NCBI RefSeq assembly: GCF_029852145.1
Contig: NC_079970.1
Span: forward strand, 5,766,001-5,830,000
Length of the DNA: 64,000 nucleotides
Direction: 5' to 3'
DNA from: Microplitis mediator
Taxonomy: Eukaryota; Arthropoda; Insecta; Hymenoptera; Braconidae
Positions 35,746 to 48,713 of this stretch are shown in pieces. The notes under the pieces are model-generated. The model made no database searches, was not told the DNA's origin, and saw only the letters and a list, made by a program, of their open reading frames with translations. A program made the position numbers and the translations under genes. Every line of letters begins with the position of its first letter. Position 1 is the first letter of the stretch.

Positions 35746-36509
35746 AAGTCGGCATAGGCTACAGATCCGCTGGTTTTCGTTTCAAAAATTTCGTTGCATT
35801 GCATTTGTTAATAAATCGATTGGCGTATAGATTAAGTCCAATAATGATAAATTTACAACTTGGCGATTAAATACTTTGACTACTGATATATAGTGTCGAG
35901 TAGTTTGCAAGCAAAGTATTTAATTTCATTTGCATCCGAGTAATAATGTGTAGGGCAAAGTTGGCTTAGTACCTCGGTGCTGGTGGTTAACTGCACTAAT
36001 ACACTATTGCAAGTAAAGTATAATAGAATAGAATAGGTGGTAAGCAGAAAACTATCGCTCATTCGAGCCTCGCCCGCAGTAGCTGGCAGTTCTGGCAGTC
36101 AAGTATATAATTAAGTGTGAGTATTTACGTGTGTATAAGAGAAATGTGCTCTGGGTTCTAACACCACGTGGGTGTACTCGATTTATTTATTGTAAGTAAA
36201 TACAATTATATCGATTTAAATGGTGTGATGTGTTTTTTAAAATATATTATTTATTGGGTATTGGTTTAAGTGCCTGCCTACATATATTTATATGGATCTA
36301 TAATGTATTATATAATTTATATACATGTATGAGTATATATAGTCACATATTTTACCTCTCTGCAGAGATGGTTATATTATACAAATTATTTAACGAGGAA
36401 TTAAGATATTTATAATGATACTACTGTGAGATTTAATCTACAGTAATTAATTATTGTGTTGAATTATATACGAATTTTATATTTTTTGTACATTTAAAAT
36501 ATTTCTAGT

Positions 36510-36608
36510 CACTCGACCGAAATTTAACGAGAACCCGTTATTTCGACAGTTCGGGCATCGAACCGAGAATCCGGTTAAAATAGCCAAGTTTTTCGGTTCG
36601 ATTGAGTG
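36510..36608. repeat. Short inverted-repeat unit (CACTCGACCGAAA ends)
   Basis: The left CACTCGACCGAAA pairs loosely with the inverted right end CACTCAATCGAACCGAAA. The interior repeats CGAACCG/CGGTT words. At 99 bp it may be a very short or decayed MITE. No clear target-site duplication is seen. Confidence 0.35.
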
Positions 36609-39600
36609 CCTTAAATATTATATATATATATTTTAGCTCGGGTGGCTCAAAAAAATAAAAACAAAAAGATCAAGACAAAGATGAGGACGAAAAAGAAGAA
36701 GAAAAATATATGAAGAGATACTTTTAGTGAAGCTGCGGCAGTAAGCACTATTACGTACACTTGAGAACGTAATTAGAGAGTCAATGCCACTGTGCTAACT
36801 GAAAGAGTTCATACACTTTCTTCATAATATTTTTAAAATATACTATAATTAGATTTATATTTGCGTAACATTAGTTTTAAAATTTTTATAAATAATTAAT
36901 CAGCTTAACTTACTAAGGAAAATAATTTAAATAATAAAACCATTGATTAAAGTGGTATAACTTTAATATTTTAAATAGTTACATAAAATGTTAATAAGAG
37001 TTGATAATTAACATAAGTCTGATGCATAAAAACATTATTTTATGTTATGAAGAAAGTGAATCAGCGGTTTTTATTTATTTTTAATAAATGCCGGTGGTGG
37101 TTGATGTTAACATTTGTATTGACAATTTCATAGTCAAGGCAATGGTTGTAAACGATATTATTTATTTTTAAACAATTACTGAGAACGCGTAATAGTCTAA
37201 CATAAAATAACCGCGGATAGATAAAACATGGTTGGTTTTATATTCCTCTGATTCCCAACGCCGCTCGCGATTGTAACACAGGAGCGTCGAAAAATGGTAA
37301 TTGGATCGAGTACGAGCGCGTTGTACGAGTAATTACGCGTAAGTGCCCTTACCTGCCGCCGCGATCCGCGATCTTAGTGTCCATACATACGTACATACGA
37401 ACATACATACAACATACTCAGATATTATATATAATACGAGAGTTGCGTACAGTAGGTACCAATACGTCCATAATGCGGGATCGCTGCAAGTATTGGTGCG
37501 CTTATTAAGGCATGTGCGAGTGTAATGTAAGTGAACGCACAATTGTATCAAGTCCTCTGTTTATGTTATGTTATATTATATATATTTATATATTATAAAA
37601 CCTGATATGAGTGTAGAGTAGAGTCTAGAGTGTGGTGAACAGCCAAAGCAGAGTCGTGTAGGCCTCAGGCACGCGCGTTCTTACCTACTCGGTAATGGCT
37701 TATTTCCTTGTTTGTCAATCCCTGGATAATCTTACCGGCGCTCTGCTCGTAAGTTTAGTCCTCCGCTGTATTGTCATTGTTTAACGACCGATATATTTCA
37801 TAATGCTACCAACCCTTCCAAGGGCTTCCGATTTACTGGTTAAGTACCCGCCGATTTATTACTGATACAAGATCTATGTACTCGTGTCTTGCGCACCAAC
37901 ACTTTTAAACTAAACTTTTACTCTATATCTGTATTTTATTCCCTGTTTTATGTATAGTAAAAGGTATAATGCAATAAAACCAACATATAGGTTTATTATT
38001 GTTATTATATGTCGGTAGGTAGAGCTGTAATATGCTGCGTAACCTACGACAACACTAAAATATTTACTCAACGTTTTTCTTAACAAGATTTTGCCCTCTT
38101 TGTGGTATTCAAGGTAATGATCTCGGTTTGAGAGCGCACGAGTTTGTAAGGGTAATGAGACCTTGCCGGTCGCTCAGATACTGAAATGTTTGATATTTTT
38201 TCTAGCTGTTGATTCTGATGTCCCTGTGTGCACTGAGAATTCCATTTTATTGCTATGTGTGTCGCGCGAATTCTTCTCCATGTGTGTGTATGCGTGTGTA
38301 CATGTGTGCTAAAGGCGTGCCTTTAAAAGAGAAAACAAATTTAATCTTTCGCGTACTATGCGGTCAGCGCGAATTGTCATTTTTTTTCTTATTGAGCTTA
38401 GCTAAATAAAATACGTGATGCAAAAAATGCTGGGCTTTAATACTACTACTACTAGTCTACTATACTAGTAGAAGCATGATAATTACTGGTAGTAATCTAA
38501 AGTAACACGTGCTCGAAGAATGACACAACTGCAAGACAGTCAATTATTATGTTCTCATGAGACAAATAAATTTACTAAATAAAAAAATATAAAAAATAGG
38601 CATGGAAAAAAAAAAGACAGCAGAAAAATCTCCCGGAAGTGCTCGGGATTTTATTACCGTCTGTTTGATGTCGGTATATAAATAAAAAAAAAGGGAAACA
38701 ACCTCGAGGTGTTATCTAAAATTACAAGTGCCTTTGGGTCATGACGGTATGACTCTGGGCAAGTAAACAGAAGGATTTGCCTCGAGCAACTGACAGACTA
38801 TATAAATGTAAATTTTGAGTACTTCGTGCAATTGTTACTGCCGTAGTACTGAGCTTTAAATAAAATATTCAAGTGTCAGAGAAAATCAACTTGTGAAATA
38901 AAATTTAAATCGTTTTCTTGAATTATTGTGATTGTTATCATTATTTTAGAAAAAAACAAGATTTATTTATCTAATATACATAAATCAAAGGCGTTTACCA
39001 CTTACACGCCCACTAGTTTGCTGACCGAGTTCTGCTGGTTCTAGAAGTCTATTAGTTAGTCTAATTGTCCGTTTAAAATAAAAATTTCATTTGGTTACAG
39101 TCGATTAGATCAGTAGATCGGCAATGAATTGCTGCCGACTTGTACCTTTATCTCCTCGATCAGTTTATTAAAACTTTCAAATGCGTTACGCACTTCCCGT
39201 TTACAGAAACTTTTTTTTCATCCGAACAAAAAAACAAAAAAAGTTAAAAAACATTAAAACTTATTCATGCAACTCGGATTTAATTCAATGCCGTTAATAT
39301 TTAGTAATATACCTAAAATGATAATATCTAGCTAATGTCCTTTTGTTTACTACCGTTTATGAAAAATCACTTAGACTAGACTTGTGAGAGCTTGAGAAAA
39401 CACACGGCGGCACCTTTAGGACTTGTCGCAGCCAATAGTCCCGCCATTGTCTATTCATCTCTACTTATTCAGATATTTATCTGCAGATAAAGCTCCATTG
39501 AATGATCGTTGGTCGGATGAATCGTTAATTACCGTCTCCTCTATTCGGTTTCTTATCGTACGTTCCCCTGCAAGTGTACGTCTCGATACAATGAAAGGAA

Positions 39601-39923
39601 AAAAAAATATCTCAATAATTTCTAAACTTAAAGCGGCGGTTGCTTCAGCATTTAAAATGTCTCATCATACTATCAAATGTGTTACGTAAAATGAAAATGT
39701 CAATGAGGATTTTGTGTGTAGAAATAGTAAATTAGAGCCGGAACCGATTAAATGATCATGCAGGCACACGTCGTGGACCTCGAGGCTCTATCTTCTATCT
39801 AGCGTCGCTAACAAAGTTGTCAGCGTCTCTGCTCGGATAAAACTACTCACTAGCAGGTATACATATAAATATATATGTATATGAAGTGATTCAGATATGT
39901 GTACAGCCGGTGTTGACCGTCAC

Positions 39924-39963
39924 GTCGAGAATATCTCGACTGCTCTGTGTGTCACACACAGAG
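39924..39963. other. Two adjacent perfect hairpins
   Basis: GTCGAGA-ATA-TCTCGAC (39924-39940) is followed two bases later by CTCTGTGTGT-C-ACACACAGAG (39943-39963). Both arms are exact. Function is unknown; a protein-binding site or a chance pair are both possible. Confidence 0.5.
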
Positions 39964-42900
39964 AAGTAGCAAAAGGGACTGCTCAGTATTATGTGCTGCT
40001 CGGGAGGTAACTTCGGATGGTTGGATGCACACCAACCAGCTCGTTAGTGACTGCTACTTTGCTAGATGTGTCATACTTCTACCGAGAAGAGAAGCCTTTT
40101 CTGCTTAACCATTTGCAATCTCAGTTTTAGTTAACTTGATTTACTTGTTTATCTATCATTTATGGACTGAATGTTATTAACTTTATTTAATATTCATTTG
40201 AAAATTTAAAAAACTATGGAAACTTGTATTTTATTCTCAACATTTATTCAATGTGGGAATGAAATATGTACATTATTGGAAGTTTTAAAAAAAATTGGAG
40301 CTTGACAGCAATGGAATTGCAGCAATTTTTTAGTCAACGGCGGAACAAAAAGTTTAAAATTGCCGATTTAAGGTTAAATTAGTTTTACAACAATTTTTTT
40401 TTAAATTGGCACAATGATTTTTTGTCGAAGACTCAACGTTTCCCGTAATAAATATAAAACTGCGGAACTTTCGAATCGGTCGAGCGCCCACGCCTGCGGA
40501 GTTTTACTGTGCGTTTATATACTCTACTCTACTCCAACTTTGCTCTACTCTGGACGTTATATTTTAGTTAGGACAGTACTCCTTTTTCCAGTCGACTATG
40601 TCTACTCGTTAGTCGCCTGGCTTGTCACCTGTGCTGTCCTTAGGTCTCGCGTTCCACGTCTCGCTCTCACTCCTGTCCAGTCAGCGCCACAAGAAAACTA
40701 TTGCTTGACTTTATAACATCCGGATTACATTTTTTTTTCTAAACTTTTTGCCCACTAGTCCCCTTACATATATATTTATATATATATATAATTATATATC
40801 TACATATTTACACGTATTAAACAGCGACCATTACTTGTCTGAGTATATTGAGCTGTAAGTCCACAGTAGCAGGGGGTTGTCTACTCCAGTGTCTATACTA
40901 GTCCGAGTAAAGCTCCAGCCTTCATTTCCGTCTGCTGTTATTTTATGTCCATACACTCAAGCTTTAATTAGGTGTCATAAATGAAACCTAAACATTTATA
41001 TATTTTTTTATCAACTTATCCATACACAATCACGTGCATTACTTAACAAAATTATTGGTTATTATTTTTTATTCGCGGCAACAAAAAATATAATAAATTA
41101 CAGCCACTTTATAACGATCTCGAGGCCTATGAAGTTTCGAATTAAATGCTACGGCTACAAATGATATCCTTTCATTGATTTCATTTAGTAGATTCCCGAC
41201 AGCAAAAAGTTTGAAACAATTTTTCTTCTTTTTTTTTTATTTTTTTTTTTTATTATTATTATTTTATTCAGAGTGTGTAAGAGCTGGTCTTCGGAACCGT
41301 CTGGAGCAGATTCACACGGAGGAAGGAACATAATTACGGAGGATATCCAGGCCAGACCAAATCGATCATGGGCGTCGAACGGTCGTGTTGTGGGTTCCCA
41401 GAGCTCTGTTGAGTAGAGTAGAGTACACTATATACTAACAGTATAAAATATAGTATACTATATAGCATAGATACGATCATTAGTTATTCTCTGAAAGCCT
41501 CGGATTTTTAAAGTCTATATAATTAGCAATTATATATTTTAAATTATTTTAAACATCCGGTTCATATTATCAGTTACTAGATTAACTAAAATTCAAACTC
41601 AAAAGTCGTATCAATGTTCAGTCTGTAAATGAAACTTTGACACCACTTTGACGTCTCGAGTTATCGAGTTCACCATTACGAGTAGAGGTTTATTTTATCA
41701 AATTGCGGAGTTGCGGCCGCGAATTGCGGTCCCGCGAGCATAAATAAGGTCATGGATTTATTCACAGGAGTATTAAAATAATAAATCACTAAAATGGTTA
41801 CAGAAACCGTTGATCGAAGGTAGTTCTCAAAAATGCCCTTTTAAAGAATTTTTTTTTTTTTTTTATACTTAACATTGGGAAAGTATTTTAAAATGTGAAT
41901 TTTAAACTGTCAAGTCTATAAACCAAAGAGCAAGTTGTTTATAACCACAAAGATTCTCTCATGTGAGATCGGCATTCGCTTAATGCCAAATTGGGATCAA
42001 CGTGAATTTAAATTCCTAATTGCTCTGAAGAGTGTAAGCATCTTGGAGTACATTACATATATTACCAAGTTCCGTAGGATTACACTCTTATTCGTATAGG
42101 CCATTATATTATACATGGATGCTAATTTTTCAGATAAAAATAAAATACAAATCCCGCACAATACAACAGTAGGGGGTCGTTTTGTTGGTATCCGTACCAC
42201 AGGAGGATGCACATTTGACTCTGGGATATATATTTACAGTGTTAGTACTTGCTTAGCTGTAGCTGTAGCCGTTTCTGTGCAAACATTAACTGCTAAGTAC
42301 AAAGTGTCGTTGCTAAAGTCTATACAGTATTATCATGACCATGACACGCCTGATGTTTTCGATTGTTTGTTTGTTTGTTTTGCCTTTACAGCCATACGGG
42401 GCAATGTAATTTGCGCGATACGAGTGAGCCTCGTTCGTTGCATGCTAGCGCTCATGTGCGTCGATGTGTGCGGGTTTGTTACAGCATACAATCGTGATTC
42501 TGCTCCATTGTCCCAAAATTAGTGCGATAAATTGTTGCGTTTATATGCTGGCTGCAAGTATGCGGTCTCTTCTATCGACAAAGTGGAACTGGGAGTGAGC
42601 AAAATTGCAATTTGAAACAAAAAATATACAGCTGATAAAAAAAACACTTTTAACACGACAAAGCTCAGTTCAAAAGAAACCAACTTGAGACTAAACAAAG
42701 TGAAGTAAAACAAAGAAAACAAGTGAAAAAATTATGACGTTGGATGCAAATTGTTTTAGTTAATTTTTAAGTGGACTGTAAAAGCAAATGAAACTAAACT
42801 GTTTAGCTGCCGTAACACGAGGACTCAACTCTCAGCAGCTTTTCTCTGCTGTATGTTACATCAAGTCGTTTATGAGTGCGTGACTAATCCACTGAGTTCT

Positions 42901-43907
42901 TCTCGACATAATATAAAAATTGTCTCTCTGAATACCACAGTAATGGTCGTTGGAACAAAATAAATAACTGGGTAAAACTCATGCCATTATATTTAACGTT
43001 TATGTTATTTGTTTATAATAAGTATACTATACACATTTTTAAATACTGACGAGTATTTTATCGCGTGCAATGTTCGTGTCGATTTCCACTAGGATAACTG
43101 TTGTACTAGAGTAAGTGAATAATTATTGACACATTTAAGGATTTTTTATCTATAATAATACTAGTAATTGCGATGAAACTGGGAGCTAAGGACGTGTCTG
43201 AGAAAATAATTAATAAAATTATAATTTCATGTCTTGATGAGTTGATAATTATATAATTTAATATTACTCAGAGTATTTATTTTTCAATAATTATCCGCAA
43301 ATCATTAGTTATTAATTACTAGTTATTGCTAAACATAATTTCATAATGAACATAAATTTACGTAGGGATATAATTTCTACATAGAAGTTTTATTTAAATA
43401 AAATAAAGTAAGCAGGAGTATAAAGAAAAAAAAATTTATAAAAAGATAGAGAGCGAGGAATAAACTTCGTTGAAGTCGGAATGTAATCACTGAAGAACCG
43501 AGCGCAAATCGAGAAGAATACTCAAAGTAAATACGACAGGTGTGTCCTTGAAGTACATCACCCATCAGCATTAACTCTGTCGTTGTTCTGGTGTGCTTTT
43601 GAGTTCTTCTGTTCCTCGTCCAGTGCAGTGTAGTGTCACTGGCCTCTTATCCACATGATGGTTTTAATGAGAAAAAAAAAATTAGTAAAAGAATAAAAAT
43701 TATTATTACACCAACTGAAGCTATCTTCCTAACAGTGGATCCTGGTAGTCGTGTCTCTGCATTCTCTCTTTTCTGGGCTGGTGCAATCGTTATTTTTAAT
43801 TGGCCCGAAATACCGCGCCCTGATATACTAAAGGTACTTTGGTTGGACCACCGTTTGTTTCATCATTAAACGCTACATCTCACACTAGTCGAAACATAAA
43901 CTTGAAT

Positions 43908-43940
<33 letters not shown>

Positions 43941-43950
43941 TATTATTTAC
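43908..43950. repeat. (ATC)n/(ATT)n microsatellite
   Basis: About eleven ATC units followed by ATT units. Confidence 0.85.
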
Positions 43951-46390
43951 GTGTTATTACTTCATAAAAAAAAAAATCATAAGTATGACAATCACGTACT
44001 TCCCCAATATCTAAAAAGTGTTTGCCCAATCTCCGATTTTCCCATCCCACAAATTACATCACGATCGGTGTAGAAAAAATCGGGTTACCCGCACTGGCAT
44101 GGACGATTTGAAAAAGTTCCCACGCGAATCGAACGTCTTTCACGCTGTCTCCCACCAGCGTAATATAACTCTAATACTTTTAAGCGGACAATCGCGTCCC
44201 CGCGATATTTCGTCAACATTCTTGCTGCATTGTTTATATTTATATTATCGGTTTGCGGTCGGCTCGGTTCTATCTCATCTACTCAATGCAAACAAACAAA
44301 TGTACTCTTGTAGCATAAACCAACTAAACCGCTTAAAGTGTTTGTCTTTTAAGCATTAAAAAGACAACTGTTTATGTAGTCTCTAGCCTTGGGGCATTAG
44401 AACGTCTTTATCATTTCCCAATGTCCTCATCACTTACGCGATGGCTTTCACGAGCCCTTGTGTATACGTATTTCATTATTGTAAGCTCAGCTCGCTTATT
44501 GGTCCAGAGTATTGTGTTACGTTCATATAACAACCGAACGGGTTGGTTTTTAAATCGAACCCGAGCAGTACAGAACTATGTGGCCATTACGACTATCGGC
44601 GATCCGTACTTCACGACACACTGCCGTGTCGACTCAAATTACTATTCCGTGTCGATCGTTCGGCAACGCCCATGGCGATAAAACACCGCGGGGTAGACTG
44701 GGACCCAACTAAACTATGGATCGGTTTGTTTTATATTCAATTTTCAGCTTTAGTCTCAACTCAACAGAATAGAAACCAAGTAGAAATATATATACATACA
44801 TATATACGTAATATATTAAAAATCATAGATCTATTATAGGTGTACAGTTTCATTATTTCGTGCTCGGATAATATTAAAAATAAATAACGTTTAGACGTCT
44901 TTGTCCAAGGACGTATGAATAAAATAAATAAACACGACATCGATACTAATGCGACTTCTGTTTCTATCAATACAATCTACGGATTAGAATATACAATACC
45001 CAACTACAGAAGCATACAACGATAGAGCCACACAACAAAAGACATTACACACAAGTAAAGTATAATAAGAACACACGTTAACGATCAACCGAGCTCGTTA
45101 TGTACATATCTACCGAATGTCTCTCTTTGTCGTCTATATTCTGAATCGGATCCCTTTAATAGTAGACACAGCACTGCTAGAGTACACAGAACACAGAACA
45201 GAAGAGACTATGGTCTGCTCTACTCGTATCCTATCGGGGTTTAGTTTACTTGTCGAGTAGTGTGTATCGGCTGCTGCATAGCACACGGCAAACGTGACTC
45301 TTGCCCACTTCTTGCCAATGAGCAACGACTCAATTAAATCAAACCCACCTTGCTACTTTTACTTTATCGGCATTTAATCCACCGAGCATTCAAACATTCA
45401 AATATATCCTTTAATACACACTACGTGTTCACCTGGACGTTAATTTAACGTTTACTATCAAAAGCGACATAGCTAATATTTCATTCCTTTTTTTATTTTT
45501 GATTTCGACTTTTATTATTTCATTTTTTTTTTTTTTTCGTAACCTCGCGGACTTACATTAGTCCGATCGACATTATTATTGTCTAGACGGTGTGCTAAGC
45601 ATCGTGTTTCCCAGAAACCGATTAAAGTCATGGTTGGGCAAGTCAGGTAGGTATTATGTATATATATAGATATATATACAGATACAGATATAGTTGATTC
45701 AGGTAAGGTGGATAGTAGAAGATATACATATAAACGCGAGAAACAAACTCGCGGGAACGAGTTTTTGAGATCAAATCAGCAACAAACGGGTTGATATTTG
45801 CTAATCACTTTGGGATTTGATGTGCTCACGGGAAAACATGGCATTGATCTTATTATTCTTAAATATACCGGTTTAAAAGTATCGCATACAATAATCACGC
45901 ACGCAACACACTTAACTCTATTCAGCTTTACTTCTCGTGATATCGCTCCTGTGAGATCATCGATATACACACGATCATGTGGGAAGATTAACGTTCTACT
46001 TATAATGAGTATATCTGTGTGTTGCATCCTGCGTCTAAGTCTCCGTGTGAGCATAAGTATGTGTCTTCTTCAACTTTGTTTCTTTTCTTTTTTTTCTTAA
46101 CTTCCGCTTTAATTTAACAAGTTTAGAACAATAGCTAATATTTGTAGGCGTAAACTTCTCAACGTTATTTGCGATAACTTTATGATTTCTCTTTCACACT
46201 CTCTTTTTATTTTTAGCCACAATCCACAATAATTACTTACGAAAATCCCGTTATTTTTTTTTTTTTTTTTTAAATCACCGATTTATTTCCTATCCATTTT
46301 TTTTTTTGCGGGATGTTTATTTATTATCATCATTGTTTTTAAAATTTAAACACTTTATTGACGTTAAAATAGAATATAAATTTTGTAATA

Positions 46391-46794
46391 CACTGTTAAA
46401 AAAATTGTTTGAATTTTCAAAACATCGTATATAACACAATGAACACATACATTTGTGCTTGAATTTAAATAGCATAGAATTTAAAATACATGGTTTTGAA
46501 TTTTCAAATTAACACTGTGGATTTCCAAATACTTCTTTTTGAACTTTCAAATACAAGTTTTTTAATATTCAAATACTTTTTTTCGAATTTTTAAATACTC
46601 TTTTTTTAATTTTCAAATACTTTCTTTTTAATTTTTAAATAAATGTATTTGAAAATCTGAAGCGTTTATTCGAAAATTTAAAAGCGTGTATTTAAATTCT
46701 ATACGATCGTTACAATGAAATTTCAAACACAATTGTATGTGTTTATTGCGTTATATACAATGTTTTGAAAATTCAAACAATTATTTTAACAGTG
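46391..46794. mobile_element. MITE family J (GAATTTTCAAATA word)
   Basis: The ends CACTGTTAAAAAAATTGTTT and, inverted, CACTGTTAAAATAATTGTTT match at almost every base. TA flanks both sides (46389-46390, 46795-46796). The interior is a chain of GAATTTTCAAATA words, dense in both orientations. It has no coding capacity. Confidence 0.88.
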
Positions 46795-46971
46795 TACATC
46801 ACATTTAATACTGTATCATTTTATCATTTATCATACTGTCAATGATGTTCAGTTCAGTCACAAGTTTTATTTACTTAATATTATTGAGGAAAGAAAAACT
46901 TAACAATAATACACTACACAATCCTTGATTACTGCGAACGCGCAGCACGGCACGCGCAGAAATTTCATATA

Positions 46972-47259
46972 CCAGCATTTGAATTTTCAAATAAGTATTA
47001 TGAAATTTCAAATGGAATTATTAAAATTCAATGTGGCTTAGAATTTTCAATACTTGCTTTGAAAATTTAAAAAACAAGTATAAATTTTAAGTACGTTTAT
47101 TAAAATTCATATTTTTTATCTTAATTTTAAATACTAGCTTGATTATTAAATTACGTAGATTAAATTTGAAGCTTTTTTTATTGAAAATACAATTCAAATA
47201 TCTAGTTATGAAAATTCAATTCCTTTTCTATTGTAATTTTCAAATTATTTTTAAAAGTG
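46972..47259. mobile_element. Decayed relative of family J
   Basis: It is built of the same words (ATTTGAATTTTCAAAT at the left end, ATTTTCAAATTATTTTTAAA at the right) and ends AAAAGTG before TA (47260-47261). The left terminus (after TA at 46970-46971) has lost the CACTG start, so that boundary is uncertain. Confidence 0.55.
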
Positions 47260-47261
47260 TA

Positions 47262-48161
47262 TTCATGAACCAGACGTCAGTTGTAATGAGGGATTTAAAG
47301 TTTTCACGAAAATAAGGTATATTCTGCTTTCTCATGGTTAAATTTAATGCGCAAATAAAATAAATGCGTTTTAGAAATATTAACCATGGGTGGCATAATT
47401 ATATTGGTGATTTGTGTGCAATGTAAGTCATCCAGTGGGTAATCTTTATGAGGTGAAAAGATTGTGGTGGTAATTTCTAACGGAATTTAACGAGCTCTCC
47501 ACACCCCTTTACTCTCTCCATACCATAGTATAAATACATACAGCCATATATATTAAATAAATATATGTATACAACTCAACGTTTTTTCTTTTTATCTGCT
47601 AAGTTACTGAGTCTCATCAGTTGTACGGCAATCGACGGGATTCGAAATTTCTCAAGTAGATAATATTTACACAAATTTACGTGCAAATGGACAGGATAAT
47701 TAACTTTACACGCGGATTAGTATCTATATATTATGTTCATACTGACCATTTCAAAATAATTTAAAATTTTTTTATTACGTAAACGCCATATTTATTCATT
47801 CATTTACGATAATAATTAACGACATGAGAGGATAAATAAATAAATAGCTGCAGTTTATTTGCCGAGAAAAATATCAACAACCCCGTCACATCATATTCCA
47901 CATGTGCAACATGATCCTTAGAAACTCTCATGATATAAAGACTACTCGATCATCAATTTCGAGGAATCGAGATACAGAAGAAACAGGTATATAAAGGTGT
48001 GGTCAATTCCAAGAAAGTATCTCTCTTTATTAAAATGATAATTTATTCCTTACATATCAGGATTAATCAAGTGCGTTACTCAATAAATATTTAATGCCAA
48101 ATGAGTACTTTTTGTTCAATAACATTTATCGATAATTAATATGCAGAACAGTAGATTTAGA
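47262..48161. other. AT-rich non-coding stretch
   Basis: No gene, TIR pair or microsatellite of note is seen. Confidence 0.5.
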
Positions 48162-48458
48162 CACGGAAAGAAATTTTCTTTAAAAATTACCGTTGAATTC
48201 ACTGTAATCGTGGGACATAATGCGGCGCTTTTATTTATTACCATTTTTTAAATAAAAATTACGAAAAAATTTATTTATTTTGTGGTAGACTTCATAAAAT
48301 TTACCGAAAACCGAATATAATTTACAGTAGACTACGGTAAAATTTGTTGAAAAAAAGTTAAAAATTATCTCACTTACTGACAAATGATTAGGTTGTGCCA
48401 TTCGTCCCACGATTATCGTGAATATAACGCTAATTTTTAAAGAAAATTTCTTTCAGTG
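48162..48458. mobile_element. MITE family K (CACGGAAAGAAATTTTC ends)
   Basis: The left end CACGGAAAGAAATTTTCTTT pairs with the inverted right end CACTGAAAGAAATTTTCTTT. The match continues inward to AATCGTGGGAC. GA lies on both sides (48160-48161, 48459-48460). The interior holds AAAATTTACCG/CGGTAAAATTT words. Confidence 0.82.
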
Positions 48459-48471
48459 GAGAGATACTTAA

Positions 48472-48709
48472 GGGGATACACTACCGGTCCTCTTTCTCAT
48501 ACTCAAAATAAACGGGACCATCTTTGTTGCACTCGTAGAGTAAATGAGAATTTTAAAACAATTTTTCTTGGAGACGAATTAGAATTTTTGAAAATACGAA
48601 ATTTCTAGCCTTCTTCTAAAGTTTCAAAAAACGCTAAAGACTCTCTATTTTAGGTTTCCAGTGTTTGCCTGTGAATTAAATTTAATTGAAAATTGGTTAC
48701 CGTTACCCC
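48472..48709. mobile_element. TTAA-flanked TIR element
   Basis: TTAA flanks both sides (48468-48471, 48710-48713). The ends are GGGGATACACTACCGGT and, inverted, GGGGTAACGGTAACC, an imperfect terminal repeat. TTAA duplication is the hallmark of piggyBac-type transposition, so a non-autonomous piggyBac-like element is possible. TTAA is common in AT-rich DNA, which weakens the case. Confidence 0.5.
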
Positions 48710-48713
48710 TTAA

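Larger units (their letters stand above)
35746..46388. other. Long AT-rich non-coding stretch
   Basis: It holds the short inverted repeat at 36510-36608, hairpins at 39924-39963 and the ATC repeat at 43908-43950. The longest frame (42115-42522, 135 codons, plus) is hydrophobic with no recognisable domain, and part of it comes from TTTG and GTAGCT repeats. Frames at 44018-44359, 44421-44681 and 44543-44839 overlap one another and are likewise unrecognised. Confidence 0.5.

Noticed and set aside
42115..42522. 135-codon plus-strand frame
   Set aside because: Hydrophobic and partly encoded by GTAGCT and TTTG repeats; no recognisable motif.
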